From assembly GCA_022784805.1 (NCBI GenBank), contig JALFYG010000272.1, positions 1 to 5,135 of the forward strand: a stretch of DNA of 5,135 bases, read 5' to 3'. A program made the position numbers and the translations under genes. The notes under the pieces are model-generated. The model had not been told where the DNA came from, made no database searches, and saw only the letters and a program-made list of their open reading frames with translations. Origin of the DNA: Spirochaetales bacterium. Lineage in GTDB: Bacteria; Spirochaetota; Spirochaetia; Sphaerochaetales; Sphaerochaetaceae. Below, piece by piece: positions 1-5,135 of the stretch (positions are counted from its first letter, which is position 1; each line of letters starts with the position of its first letter).

Positions 1-18
1 ATCGTATCCTTATTGTTT

Positions 19-192
19 TTATATATACTGCTTTTTAGGGGCAGTCAGATACCACTCGGGATGAGATTCATGTGCAAACCGAGCTCTTGCAGCTTCTGTT
101 TCTGTAATCTCAGGTGAATCACCATCTGGAACAGGAGTGATGGATGCAATTTCTTCAAGTCTCTCACCTGTGATATTCTTAGAATTCCTCAT
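19..192 (-). CDS. BrnA-like antitoxin N-terminus, probably truncated
   Basis: This short ORF encodes 57 residues from the ATG at 190-192. The same frame is open further upstream, and a TTG at 205-207 would add five residues. The ATG is preferred because GAGAAGA lies 6 bases upstream, although that is only a moderate ribosome site. The protein contains DSPEITETEAARAR followed by HPEWY and PKKQYI. This resembles the N-terminal part of BrnA antitoxins, where an acidic 'SDIPELTDEEFARAR'-like segment precedes a ribbon-helix-helix domain beginning '..ITIRLD.DV'. BrnA proteins bind the BrnT RNase toxin and repress their own operon. Here translation stops at TAA (19-21) exactly where that domain should start. 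The stop falls in a TATATATA tract (20-27); removing one TA would let the frame continue as KTIRIR up to the window edge. The assignment rests on motif memory, not a search. It may be a broken gene or an unrelated small protein. Confidence 0.45.
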   Translation of the reverse strand: MRNSKNITGERLEEIASITPVPDGDSPEITETEAARARFAHESHPEWYLTAPKKQYI

Positions 193-285
193 AGCAAATC
201 TTCTCAATTGATGTAGCTTTTTAGCACATATTATTCTTGTTCGTTTTCCCTCTTCATAATAAAACAGATTTAACTCAGAGACGCA
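193..285 (-). pseudogene. C-terminal remnant of a BrnT-like toxin, fused in frame to the BrnA-like ORF
   Basis: Reading the BrnA-like frame upstream of its ATG to the previous stop (TAA, 286-288) gives a segment containing FYYEEGKRTRIICAKK and then LHQLRRFA. BrnT-family RNase toxins end in a strand and helix of the form 'vvYteR..RIRIISARkAt..ERr.Y', so the YYEEG, RTRII and AKK blocks line up in the right order and spacing. BrnT is normally about 90 residues and its gene directly precedes brnA, as here. Only about 31 codons are left. There is no start codon or ribosome site for them, and the three frames further upstream show no recognisable BrnT N-terminus before the end of the ATPase gene at 330. 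The normal brnT stop appears to be lost, because the reading frame runs straight into the antitoxin. Inference: the pair was truncated, perhaps when the neighbouring ATPase gene arrived. Confidence 0.4.
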
Positions 286-329
286 TTATACAAGCTATTA
301 GAGTTTACGCGTATCAAAGTCCTCGTGAT

Positions 330-1895
330 TTATTGAGCTTTTTCTATTCTGCAGGAGTGCTCCTTTGTCTTTGAGTCATAGCTGATGGCAACAAGTAGGA
401 GGTTGTCTTTATACTTCTCTAAGGCTTCTGGATATTTACGGTTCTTTATCTGGTCTATGGCATTCTCTACACTATCATCCTTCTTAAGTTCAATGATTAT
501 TACAGGGACATCTGGCTTATATGGGATGAAGGCACAATCAGCAAAACCCTTACCTGCTGGGAGCTCATTTACTATTGTGTAGCAGGACTTGGCATAGTAG
601 TATGCTAGATGGATAGCTGACTGGAAGGAGCCCTCATTATTGTACCCTAGGATACTGCATGCCTCCATATGTGCCTTACCCACTCCTCTAGCCACAGCCT
701 CTTCGTCTCCATTCCAAGTAGATTCCAGAAGCTTTTTTGAGTCTCTTATCATCTGAAATACATCATTGTATCCCTTAGCCCTCTCTATTGAGAGAGCCCA
801 CATATCCTTTATTTCATTGTTAGGGATAAAACAGGAAGAAGTATCAGCATCATATGCGAGGTATCCGAGATGAATAAGATATGTAAGCACATCATCTTTT
901 GTATCAAATGAAATTGTATTGCGGTATAGAGATGTCCTTACCTCCACTCTGTTTCCAGTGAACATGGAAATCACGTCTTCCTTCAGACCTTCAAAGTCCA
1001 GTGAAATATAGTCCGTTACCGCCTCGTATGAACTGGTCTGTATCCAATAGTCACTACATTTACGATCCTCGATTGCACTGATGACGGACTTGGGGGAATA
1101 AATCTCAAGTCCTTCAAGGTTATATCCATCATACCATCTCTTAAGTTCTTCAAACTCCATGCCTGATTGATAAGCCAAACTCTTGACTTCGTCCTCAGTG
1201 AATCCCATGAAGGGGGCCATATCGTCAGGGTCAATCATGGTATATTCTGTGAAGTTATTAAGCTTGGACTGTGTTTTCTCTTTGATGATTGGCATTATTC
1301 CTGTAAGGTATGCCATTGCTATGGCTGGAGCAGTCGCACTGTTTTTGAAAAGAGAGACCAAGAAAGTAAGATATCCATCAAGTTCAGAGGAATATTTTTG
1401 GTCACGAATAATTACGTCATATTCATCAATGACAAATATAAATCGATCTCCTGTCAATGAAAAAATCTCTTTTATGGCTTTTGATAGGGATACATTCTCT
1501 TCCGGCAATGCCGAAGGGTATATCTTTCTTAGTTCGGAAACTACTTCTTTGTTTATATACTCTGTAACAGAATTATCCTCTTTATTAGTCACAACATCAT
1601 TCATATCCAGTTGGATCACTGTGTACTTGTTGATGTTCTCTTCAAAAGATGAATCCTTTGATATCTTTAAGTCAGAGAATACGTCATGGGAGTCGCAGTC
1701 CTTGGAGTAATATGCTGCTATCATATTTGCAGCCATTGTCTTCCCGAAGCGGCGTGGACGGGAGACACAAATAAAACGATCCTTTTTGTTCAACTTAGTG
1801 TTAAGAACCTTAACGAGCAAGGACTTATCGACATAAAACTCATCGTCGATATCAATCTCCATGTTTTTTGTGCCAGGATTTACGTATACTCCCAT
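330..1895 (-). CDS. AAA-family ATPase with C-terminal PD-(D/E)XK nuclease-like domain
   Basis: The 521-residue protein matches the 'AAA-ATPase-like' plus 'PD-(D/E)XK nuclease superfamily' architecture (Pfam AAA-ATPase_like and PDDEXK_9/DUF1703). Residues 45-53 form the P-loop SRPRRFGKT, with serine in place of the first glycine, as is usual in this family. FIFVIDEYD (152-160) is the Walker B strand. Family-typical blocks follow: TGI.P (198-202), GFTEDEV (231-237), WYDGYN (254-259) and YSPKS (266-270). At the C-terminus, GKGFAD (448-453), IIIELKK (466-472) and QI....Y (482-488) supply the D...ExK...Q nuclease signature (D453, E469, K471, Q482). The length is normal and both active sites look intact. 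The ATG at 1893-1895 is supported by TAGGAG 9 bases upstream. Such genes are multicopy in many Bacteroidota, Treponema and Clostridia and are suspected to be mobile or defence-related, but their cellular role is unproven. No transposase or terminal repeat is visible nearby. It is cytoplasmic, with no signal peptide. Confidence 0.9.
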   Translation of the reverse strand: MGVYVNPGTKNMEIDIDDEFYVDKSLLVKVLNTKLNKKDRFICVSRPRRFGKTMAANMIAAYYSKDCDSHDVFSDLKISKDSSFEENINKYTVIQLDMNDVVTNKEDNSVTEYINKEVVSELRKIYPSALPEENVSLSKAIKEIFSLTGDRFIFVIDEYDVIIRDQKYSSELDGYLTFLVSLFKNSATAPAIAMAYLTGIMPIIKEKTQSKLNNFTEYTMIDPDDMAPFMGFTEDEVKSLAYQSGMEFEELKRWYDGYNLEGLEIYSPKSVISAIEDRKCSDYWIQTSSYEAVTDYISLDFEGLKEDVISMFTGNRVEVRTSLYRNTISFDTKDDVLTYLIHLGYLAYDADTSSCFIPNNEIKDMWALSIERAKGYNDVFQMIRDSKKLLESTWNGDEEAVARGVGKAHMEACSILGYNNEGSFQSAIHLAYYYAKSCYTIVNELPAGKGFADCAFIPYKPDVPVIIIELKKDDSVENAIDQIKNRKYPEALEKYKDNLLLVAISYDSKTKEHSCRIEKAQ

Positions 1896-1924
1896 ATTCT
1901 TATACTCCTAATACTTATAGTAGC

Positions 1925-1952
1925 ATAATAAGATTCAAACAAAAACATCAAA
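1925..1952 (-). promoter_or_regulatory. Candidate promoter of the ATPase gene
   Basis: On the minus strand, TTTGAT (1947-1952) and TATTAT (1925-1930) are separated by 16 bases and lie about 30 bases ahead of the ATPase start codon. The match to sigma-70/SigA hexamers is fair, but the surrounding DNA is very AT-rich and chance matches are common. An alternative, TTGTTT with TATAAG at 17-base spacing, lies closer but would place the transcript start almost at the ribosome site. Confidence 0.3.
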
Positions 1953-2015
1953 AGAAATCGTTGAATAGCCTAGAAACAAAAGAAAACAAAAACGTTAATT
2001 ATAGAGGAGGACAAA

Positions 2016-2261
2016 ATGATTTATAAGTTTATGATAACAGAAGACAATGCTGAAATTGTCCACTCAGGATTGACGGAAGACGGAACAGTCAAGGTATATG
2101 TAGAGAAACCTGATACTAAGGATTGCTTTCACCATATGACATGCAGTATTCCTTCTTATTCAATAAAAGAAGTATTCGGCTTTTCTGAGGAAGAGACCCA
2201 AAAGTATATGGATTTAATAAAAGTAAACTCTCATCTCATGTTAGAGTCTTCAAAACACTGA
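2016..2261 (+). CDS. Unrecognised small acidic protein (81 residues)
   Basis: I do not recognise this family. The ORF begins at ATG 2016 behind a near-perfect ribosome site, GAGGAGG at 2004-2010, with 5-base spacing, and ends at TGA 2259-2261; this makes it very likely a real gene. The protein is probably cytoplasmic, with no signal peptide or membrane segment. Its first half (residues 1-35) looks like a short beta hairpin: a YKFMI strand, an acidic turn TEDNAE, then TVKVYVEKP. A Cys/His-bearing middle follows (DCFHHMTCSIP, 36-46, with C37, H39, H40 and C43). The tail (56-78) is predicted to be helical and rich in Glu and Leu. CxHHxxC could bind a metal, but there is only one such cluster. 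The gene stands alone, divergent from the ATPase gene (120-base gap) and convergent with guaA, and a terminator follows it. The separation from the ATPase gives no firm functional link. Confidence 0.8.
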   Translation: MIYKFMITEDNAEIVHSGLTEDGTVKVYVEKPDTKDCFHHMTCSIPSYSIKEVFGFSEEETQKYMDLIKVNSHLMLESSKH

Positions 2262-2295
2262 AGGCTTGGATATAAAGAATACAATTATGAAAGAT

Positions 2296-2327
2296 AAAAT
2301 GGGCCAAGCAATAAGCAAGGCCCTTTT
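2296..2327. terminator. Bidirectional intrinsic terminator between convergent genes
   Basis: GGGCC (2301-2305) pairs with GGCCC (2319-2323) around a 13-base spacer that can form an inner GC/GC pair. AAAA precedes the stem and TTTT follows it, so the stem carries a U tract on either strand. It lies 35 bases after the 81-residue gene (plus) and about 40 bases after the guaA stop (minus), so it can terminate both transcripts. Confidence 0.85.
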
Positions 2328-2364
2328 AATAATCAAAAATAATTATATATATTATAAAGATTTA

Positions 2365-3894
2365 TTACTCGAACTCTACAGTTGCTGGCGGTTTGGATGT
2401 GATATCATAAAGCACTCTGTTTACGTGCTTTACTTCACCAATTATTCTAGATGAAATCTTATCTAAGAGTTCCCAATCTATGCGAGTCCAAGTTGCTGTC
2501 ATGAAGTCCTGGGTCTGCACTGCTCTAAGAGCGATTGCATAGTCATAACTTCTTTCATCTCCCATTACTCCAACACTCTTCATATTTGTAAGAGCTGCAA
2601 AGTACTGGGATGGAGCATTCTTGATTCCCTTTTTGATCATTTCTTCTCTGAAGATGGCATCAGCGTCTCTCAAGATATCGAGTTTCTCTTCTGTCACCTC
2701 TCCGATTACTCTGATCGCAAGTCCTGGACCTGGGAATGGCTGTCTCCATACAAGATTTTCAGGAAGACCAAGCTCCAAGCCCAGTTCCCTTACTTCGTCT
2801 TTGAAGAGCATTCTCAAAGGTTCGACTATCTCCTTGAAGTCAACTACACTTGGAAGTCCACCAACATTGTGATGGCTCTTTATGACGGCACTCTCTCCTC
2901 CAAGTCCGCTTTCAACAACGTCTGGATAGATTGTACCCTGTGCAAGGAAATCGACTTTACCGATCTTCTTGGCTTCTTTTTCAAAGGTGCGGATAAAGAG
3001 CTCACCGATGATCTTTCTCTTTCTTTCAGGTTCTGTAACACCCTTAAGAGCAGATAAGAATTCATCTTCTGCGTTTACTCTTCTGATATCAGCATGGAAC
3101 TGGTTCTTCATAACCTCTTCCACTTCGTCACCTTCCTTCTTACGTAAGAGACCATGATCAACAAAGATACAAGTAAGCCTATCGCCGACAGCTCTATTTA
3201 AGAGAGCAGCGCAGACTGTGCTGTCTACACCACCTGAAAGAGCAAGAAGGACTCTGCCATCCCCTATTTTCTTTCTGCACTCTTCAATGGCTGTATCAAC
3301 ATAAGAACTCATCTTCCATTCTCTTTCGAAACCGCAGACAACGAATAAGAAGTTCTCAAGTATCTGTGTACCATACTCTGTATGGTTTACTTCCGGGTGG
3401 AACTGTACGCCATAAAGCTTCTTTTCTTTGTTCTCTACAGCACAGAAACCACAGTAATCACTGGTTGCTGTGACTTCAAAGCCTTCTGGAAGAGAATCGA
3501 CTTCAACACCATGGCTCATCCAACATACAGATGTATCTGGGATATCAGAGAAAAGAAGAGAATCCGTGTGGGTAAGGAGAACCTTGCCATACTCTCTCTT
3601 CTCTGCTTTTCTACAGTCTCCGCCTAAGGAATATACCATGAGCTGCATGCCATAGCAGATTCCCAGTACAGGAACACCCATCTCAAAGATAGACTTGTCA
3701 ATTGTAGGGGCACCTTCATCAAATACTGTCGCAGGGCCACCAGTCAGAATAATTGCATCAGGAGCAAAAGAGACTATCTCAGAGAGAGGAGTCTTATAGC
3801 TCTTGATCTCACAGAACACGCCACTCTGTCTGACGCGTCGTGCTATAAGAAGATTATATTGACCACCAAAGTCAAGAATCAGAACCTTCTTCAT
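2365..3894 (-). CDS. guaA: GMP synthase (glutamine-hydrolysing)
   Basis: GuaA makes GMP from XMP, ATP and glutamine, the last step of guanine nucleotide synthesis, in the cytoplasm. The 509-residue length is normal. The class I glutamine amidotransferase domain occupies residues 1 to about 190. It has the oxyanion-loop region LTGGPATV (50-57), the nucleophile Cys80 in GICYGMQ (78-84), and the His166/Glu168 pair in FHPEV. The ATP pyrophosphatase domain follows, with the PP-loop SGGVDS at 220-225. The XMP-binding and dimerisation domain includes RQPFPGPGLAIR (384-395) and ends in the family tail DITSKPPATVE. All catalytic residues are present. The ATG (3892-3894) overlaps the xpt stop by 4 bases (ATGA) and has AAGGAAG just upstream, so it is probably translationally coupled to xpt. 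Pairing with xpt suggests use in xanthine salvage as well as de novo synthesis. The terminator at 2296-2327 ends the operon. Confidence 0.97.
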   Translation of the reverse strand: MKKVLILDFGGQYNLLIARRVRQSGVFCEIKSYKTPLSEIVSFAPDAIILTGGPATVFDEGAPTIDKSIFEMGVPVLGICYGMQLMVYSLGGDCRKAEKREYGKVLLTHTDSLLFSDIPDTSVCWMSHGVEVDSLPEGFEVTATSDYCGFCAVENKEKKLYGVQFHPEVNHTEYGTQILENFLFVVCGFEREWKMSSYVDTAIEECRKKIGDGRVLLALSGGVDSTVCAALLNRAVGDRLTCIFVDHGLLRKKEGDEVEEVMKNQFHADIRRVNAEDEFLSALKGVTEPERKRKIIGELFIRTFEKEAKKIGKVDFLAQGTIYPDVVESGLGGESAVIKSHHNVGGLPSVVDFKEIVEPLRMLFKDEVRELGLELGLPENLVWRQPFPGPGLAIRVIGEVTEEKLDILRDADAIFREEMIKKGIKNAPSQYFAALTNMKSVGVMGDERSYDYAIALRAVQTQDFMTATWTRIDWELLDKISSRIIGEVKHVNRVLYDITSKPPATVEFE

Positions 3895-4475
3895 AGATCT
3901 TCCTTTCTGAAAATAAGAGTTCCATCTTCTTTGATTTCATCGATTACAGCGAGAGCCTTGTAATTGAGTCCCTTTGCTCTGAGAGCATCTCCACCGCCCT
4001 GGAATCCTTTCTCAATTGCGATTCCAATACCTTCAAGGCCACATTTAGCCTCAGATACGATGTCGATAAGGCCCTGAACAGCGTTTCCCTTTGCCATAAA
4101 GTCATCGATGATGAGAACGTTGTCTGTTTCATGAAGCCATTCTTTACTTACAATAAGAGTAAACTTCTTCTTGTAAGTATATGACCAAACTTCGCTTTTA
4201 AAGAGTCCGTTTTCAATATTATCGCTCTTAGCCTTCTTAGCGAAAATCATTGGAACTCCGAACTTCTCTGCACAAATAGTAGCAAGAGGGATACCGCTTG
4301 CTTCAGCAGTAAGTACCACTGTTATCTTACTTGTGTCGAAAATGCGCTTGAATTCTTCTGCACACGCTGCGAGCAGGGCTGTATCAACCCTGTGGTTCAA
4401 GAAACCATCAACCTTGATGATGTTGCCTGGTAGAACCTTTCCTTCCTTTCTGATCCTGTCCTGAAGTAATTGCAT
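3891..4475 (-). CDS. xpt: Xanthine phosphoribosyltransferase
   Basis: Xpt transfers the phosphoribosyl group of PRPP to xanthine, giving XMP for the GMP synthase encoded next. The 194-residue protein aligns by eye with Bacillus subtilis Xpt along its length. It shares the opening motif E-G-x-V-L...KVD.FLNH..D (11-31), the TAEASGIPLA block (56-65; ESSGIAPA in B. subtilis), GVPM.FA.K (73-81), the PRPP-binding signature VLIIDDFMAKGNA (120-132), and GIGIAIEKGFQ (149-159). This pattern separates it from adenine (Apt) and hypoxanthine-guanine enzymes. The ATG at 4473-4475 is supported by AAGGTGA at 4479-4485 (minus strand), 3-4 bases upstream. It is the first gene of a two-gene operon and overlaps guaA by 4 bases. 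In many Bacillota xpt is controlled by a guanine riboswitch; none is recognisable here, so regulation is open. Confidence 0.96.
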   Translation of the reverse strand: MQLLQDRIRKEGKVLPGNIIKVDGFLNHRVDTALLAACAEEFKRIFDTSKITVVLTAEASGIPLATICAEKFGVPMIFAKKAKSDNIENGLFKSEVWSYTYKKKFTLIVSKEWLHETDNVLIIDDFMAKGNAVQGLIDIVSEAKCGLEGIGIAIEKGFQGGGDALRAKGLNYKALAVIDEIKEDGTLIFRKEDL

Positions 4476-4568
4476 CGGTCACCTTGGAAATAAATTAAGA
4501 ATGATGCTTCCTCTATTACCATAAAGAACAATTAAAGACAATCGATTTAGCTTAATAAAAATTCAGTA

Positions 4569-4596
4569 ATTTTATTTCCAGAAAGGAAAATCACAA
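4569..4596 (-). promoter_or_regulatory. Candidate promoter of the xpt-guaA operon
   Basis: On the minus strand TTGTGA (4591-4596) and TAAAAT (4569-4574) are separated by 16 bases, a 4/6 and 5/6 match to SigA hexamers. Initiation would fall near 4562, giving a leader of about 85 bases before the xpt start. A weaker extended -10 alternative (TATGGTAATAG with TTGTCT 17 bases upstream of TAATAG) lies closer to the gene. If the TTGTGA/TAAAAT promoter is the only one, the inverted repeats at 4612-4687 lie outside the transcript and could act only as DNA. Confidence 0.4.
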
Positions 4597-4611
4597 AAAA
4601 ATCTACTAAAA

Positions 4612-4687
4612 GATAGGTTAAAATGTTGAGGGAAATGACCATAGTATGACCCACCTATCCAAGGATGGCCATAACTAAAATACTATA
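4612..4687 (-). repeat. Cluster of nested and competing inverted repeats upstream of xpt
   Basis: Several pairings lie within 76 bases. ATAGTAT (4641-4647) is complementary to ATACTAT (4680-4686). Inside these, ATGACCAT (4635-4642) pairs with ATGGCCAT (4665-4672), with one G-U wobble if transcribed leftward. ATCC-AA-GGAT (4657-4666) forms a small hairpin. GATAGGT (4612-4618) pairs with ACCTATC (4653-4659), which overlaps and so excludes that hairpin. Read leftward, this last stem would be followed by UUUU and, shortly after, a U7 run (4595-4601). The arrangement looks like switchable RNA, but the loop of about 34 bases is large and no known aptamer is recognisable. Confidence 0.35.
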
Positions 4688-4906
4688 CTCATAACTGCAT
4701 ATACATGAATGCATTATCATTTGGTTCTTTTGGCCTTTTTAAACAAATATGCCAATCATTTCTTGTTAATGGCAAGGACGTGGCGAAAATGAATGATTCC
4801 CCACTCTTCTTACTTGTCATTTCATTCTTCATTGCCATGAATTCTATTTAATTACATTAAGAGAAAACGCAAAAAAACTAAGATGTCCTTAGCTGTAAAG
4901 GAATGA

Positions 4907-5135
4907 TGCTATTCTGTTCGTGACGGCGAACGGAAGCTGGTGTTAGTTCAACGCGATTTTTGGGACGGAGTGCCTTTGGGTATCTACCTCATTAAAAAAA
5001 AATTGTTCACACCAGTTCTTCGATTACTTATTCAGCGGAAGCATGGACGAAGGCCGGGTTTCCCGGCACCCATGCATTCCATTAATAAAATGGGACCGGG
5101 TTCATTCCAGGTCAAGAAGTGAAGGTGATCGTTCC
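4907..5135 (+). pseudogene. Frameshifted SymE-like toxin fragment, running off the right edge
   Basis: Three plus-strand frames carry consecutive protein-like pieces. From 4907 (after a stop at 4904-4906) the first reads VRDGERKLVLVQRDFWDG and then GIYLI, up to an A9 run at 4994-5002. Dropping one A joins it to a second frame that is open to 5093 and ends HPCIPLIKW. A third frame (from 5095) continues TGFIPGQEVKVIVP to the window edge. The joined order 'RKL.V....PCI.L..KW...GF.PGQ.VKV' fits the SymE toxin family (AbrB/SpoVT-like fold), whose core is roughly 'P.I.L.GkWLeeaGF.pGq.V.V'. E. coli SymE is an SOS-induced toxin controlled by an antisense RNA. No single frame covers the domain and no good start codon is seen in the first frame; a GTG at 4940 would be internal. 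Around 4921-5100 GC is about 48%, higher than the flanking intergenic DNA, suggesting separate origin. The middle segment is the least certain. Confidence 0.35.
5053..5067. repeat. Perfect GC-rich hairpin
   Basis: GCCGGG (5053-5058) and CCCGGC (5062-5067) flank a TTT loop, giving a 6-base-pair all-GC stem. No U tract follows on either strand, so it is not an intrinsic terminator. It lies inside the SymE-like fragment, close to where the reading frame is disrupted, and contrasts with the AT-rich DNA on its left. Confidence 0.6.

Larger units (their letters stand above)
4476..4906. other. Intergenic region upstream of xpt, no convincing gene
   Basis: This AT-rich stretch of about 430 bases holds the xpt ribosome site, a candidate promoter (4569-4596), a cluster of inverted repeats (4612-4687) and scattered short repeats. 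Examples of the latter are AATCATT at 4754-4760 with AATGATT at 4792-4798, and ATGGCAA at 4769-4775 with TTGCCAT at 4832-4838. On the minus strand a 49-codon ORF (4689-4838) is open but lacks a ribosome site. I see no tRNA, no transposase and no purine-riboswitch core (no GUUUCUACC or CCGUAAA element). Confidence 0.6.

Noticed and set aside
1183..1710. 175-codon plus-strand ORF
   Set aside because: It lies entirely antisense to the intact ATPase gene and has no family motif; it is a product of the opposite strand's codon pattern.
1910..2003. Promoter for the 81-residue gene
   Set aside because: Several AT-rich hexamers exist, but none pairs a credible -35 and -10 at 16-18 bases with a sensible distance to the start, so no site is called.
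2266..2454. 62-codon plus-strand ORF after the small gene
   Set aside because: It spans the bidirectional terminator and then runs antisense into the 3' end of guaA, so it is a shadow frame.
4429..4436. GTTCTACC on the minus strand, similar to the purine aptamer core
   Set aside because: It lies inside the xpt coding sequence (KVLPG codons) with no surrounding aptamer elements, so it is a chance match.
4476..4740. Guanine riboswitch ahead of xpt
   Set aside because: A segment reading UAUAGUAUUUUAGUUAUGG and later GUCAUACUAUGG on the minus strand loosely recalls the outer parts of a purine aptamer. However, the conserved GUUUCUACC and CCGUAAA-type elements and the P2/P3 stems are absent.
4720..4745. 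Terminator at TTTTGGCCTTTTT
   Set aside because: A T run is present but no adequate preceding stem was found on the plus strand, and none on the minus strand.
4689..4838. 49-codon minus-strand ORF beginning MAMKNEMTSKKS
   Set aside because: There is no ribosome site before any of its Met codons, no recognised similarity, and this length is not unusual by chance in this DNA. It could be a remnant but cannot be supported as a gene.

Overview
The window looks like chromosomal DNA of a low-GC Gram-positive bacterium, most likely a Clostridia/Lachnospiraceae-type gut anaerobe. The reasons are the AT-rich intergenic DNA, the AGGAGG-type ribosome sites, an xpt-guaA purine salvage operon, and an 'AAA-ATPase plus PD-(D/E)XK' gene of the kind that is multicopy in such genomes. 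The taxon is inferred from gene style only.

Layout, left to right. Positions 19-285 (minus) hold what looks like a decayed BrnT/BrnA toxin-antitoxin pair. The C-terminal end of a BrnT-like toxin reads without a stop into a BrnA-like antitoxin N-terminus, which stops at a (TA)4 tract just where its DNA-binding domain should begin. Positions 330-1895 (minus) encode a complete 521-residue ATPase with a C-terminal PD-(D/E)XK nuclease-like domain. Divergent from it, 2016-2261 (plus) encodes an unrecognised 81-residue acidic protein with a very strong ribosome site. A bidirectional hairpin terminator at about 2296-2327 separates that gene from the convergent operon to its right.

Positions 2365-4475 (minus) are the housekeeping core: xpt (xanthine phosphoribosyltransferase) followed by guaA (GMP synthase), overlapping by 4 bases in an ATGA junction. 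Together they convert xanthine to XMP and then to GMP, so the operon is a self-contained xanthine-to-GMP route. Its upstream DNA (4476-4906) holds a plausible promoter and a patch of nested inverted repeats, but not the guanine riboswitch often found ahead of xpt in Bacillota.

From about 4907 to the right edge the composition changes (about 48% GC over 4921-5100 by hand count). Fragments in all three plus-strand frames resemble a SymE-type toxin (AbrB/SpoVT-like fold), consistent with a frameshifted gene running off the window.

No complete undescribed system is evident. The most interesting signals are the two eroded toxin-type loci flanking an ordinary purine operon, each apparently broken at or near a simple-sequence tract, plus the unassigned structured patch upstream of xpt.
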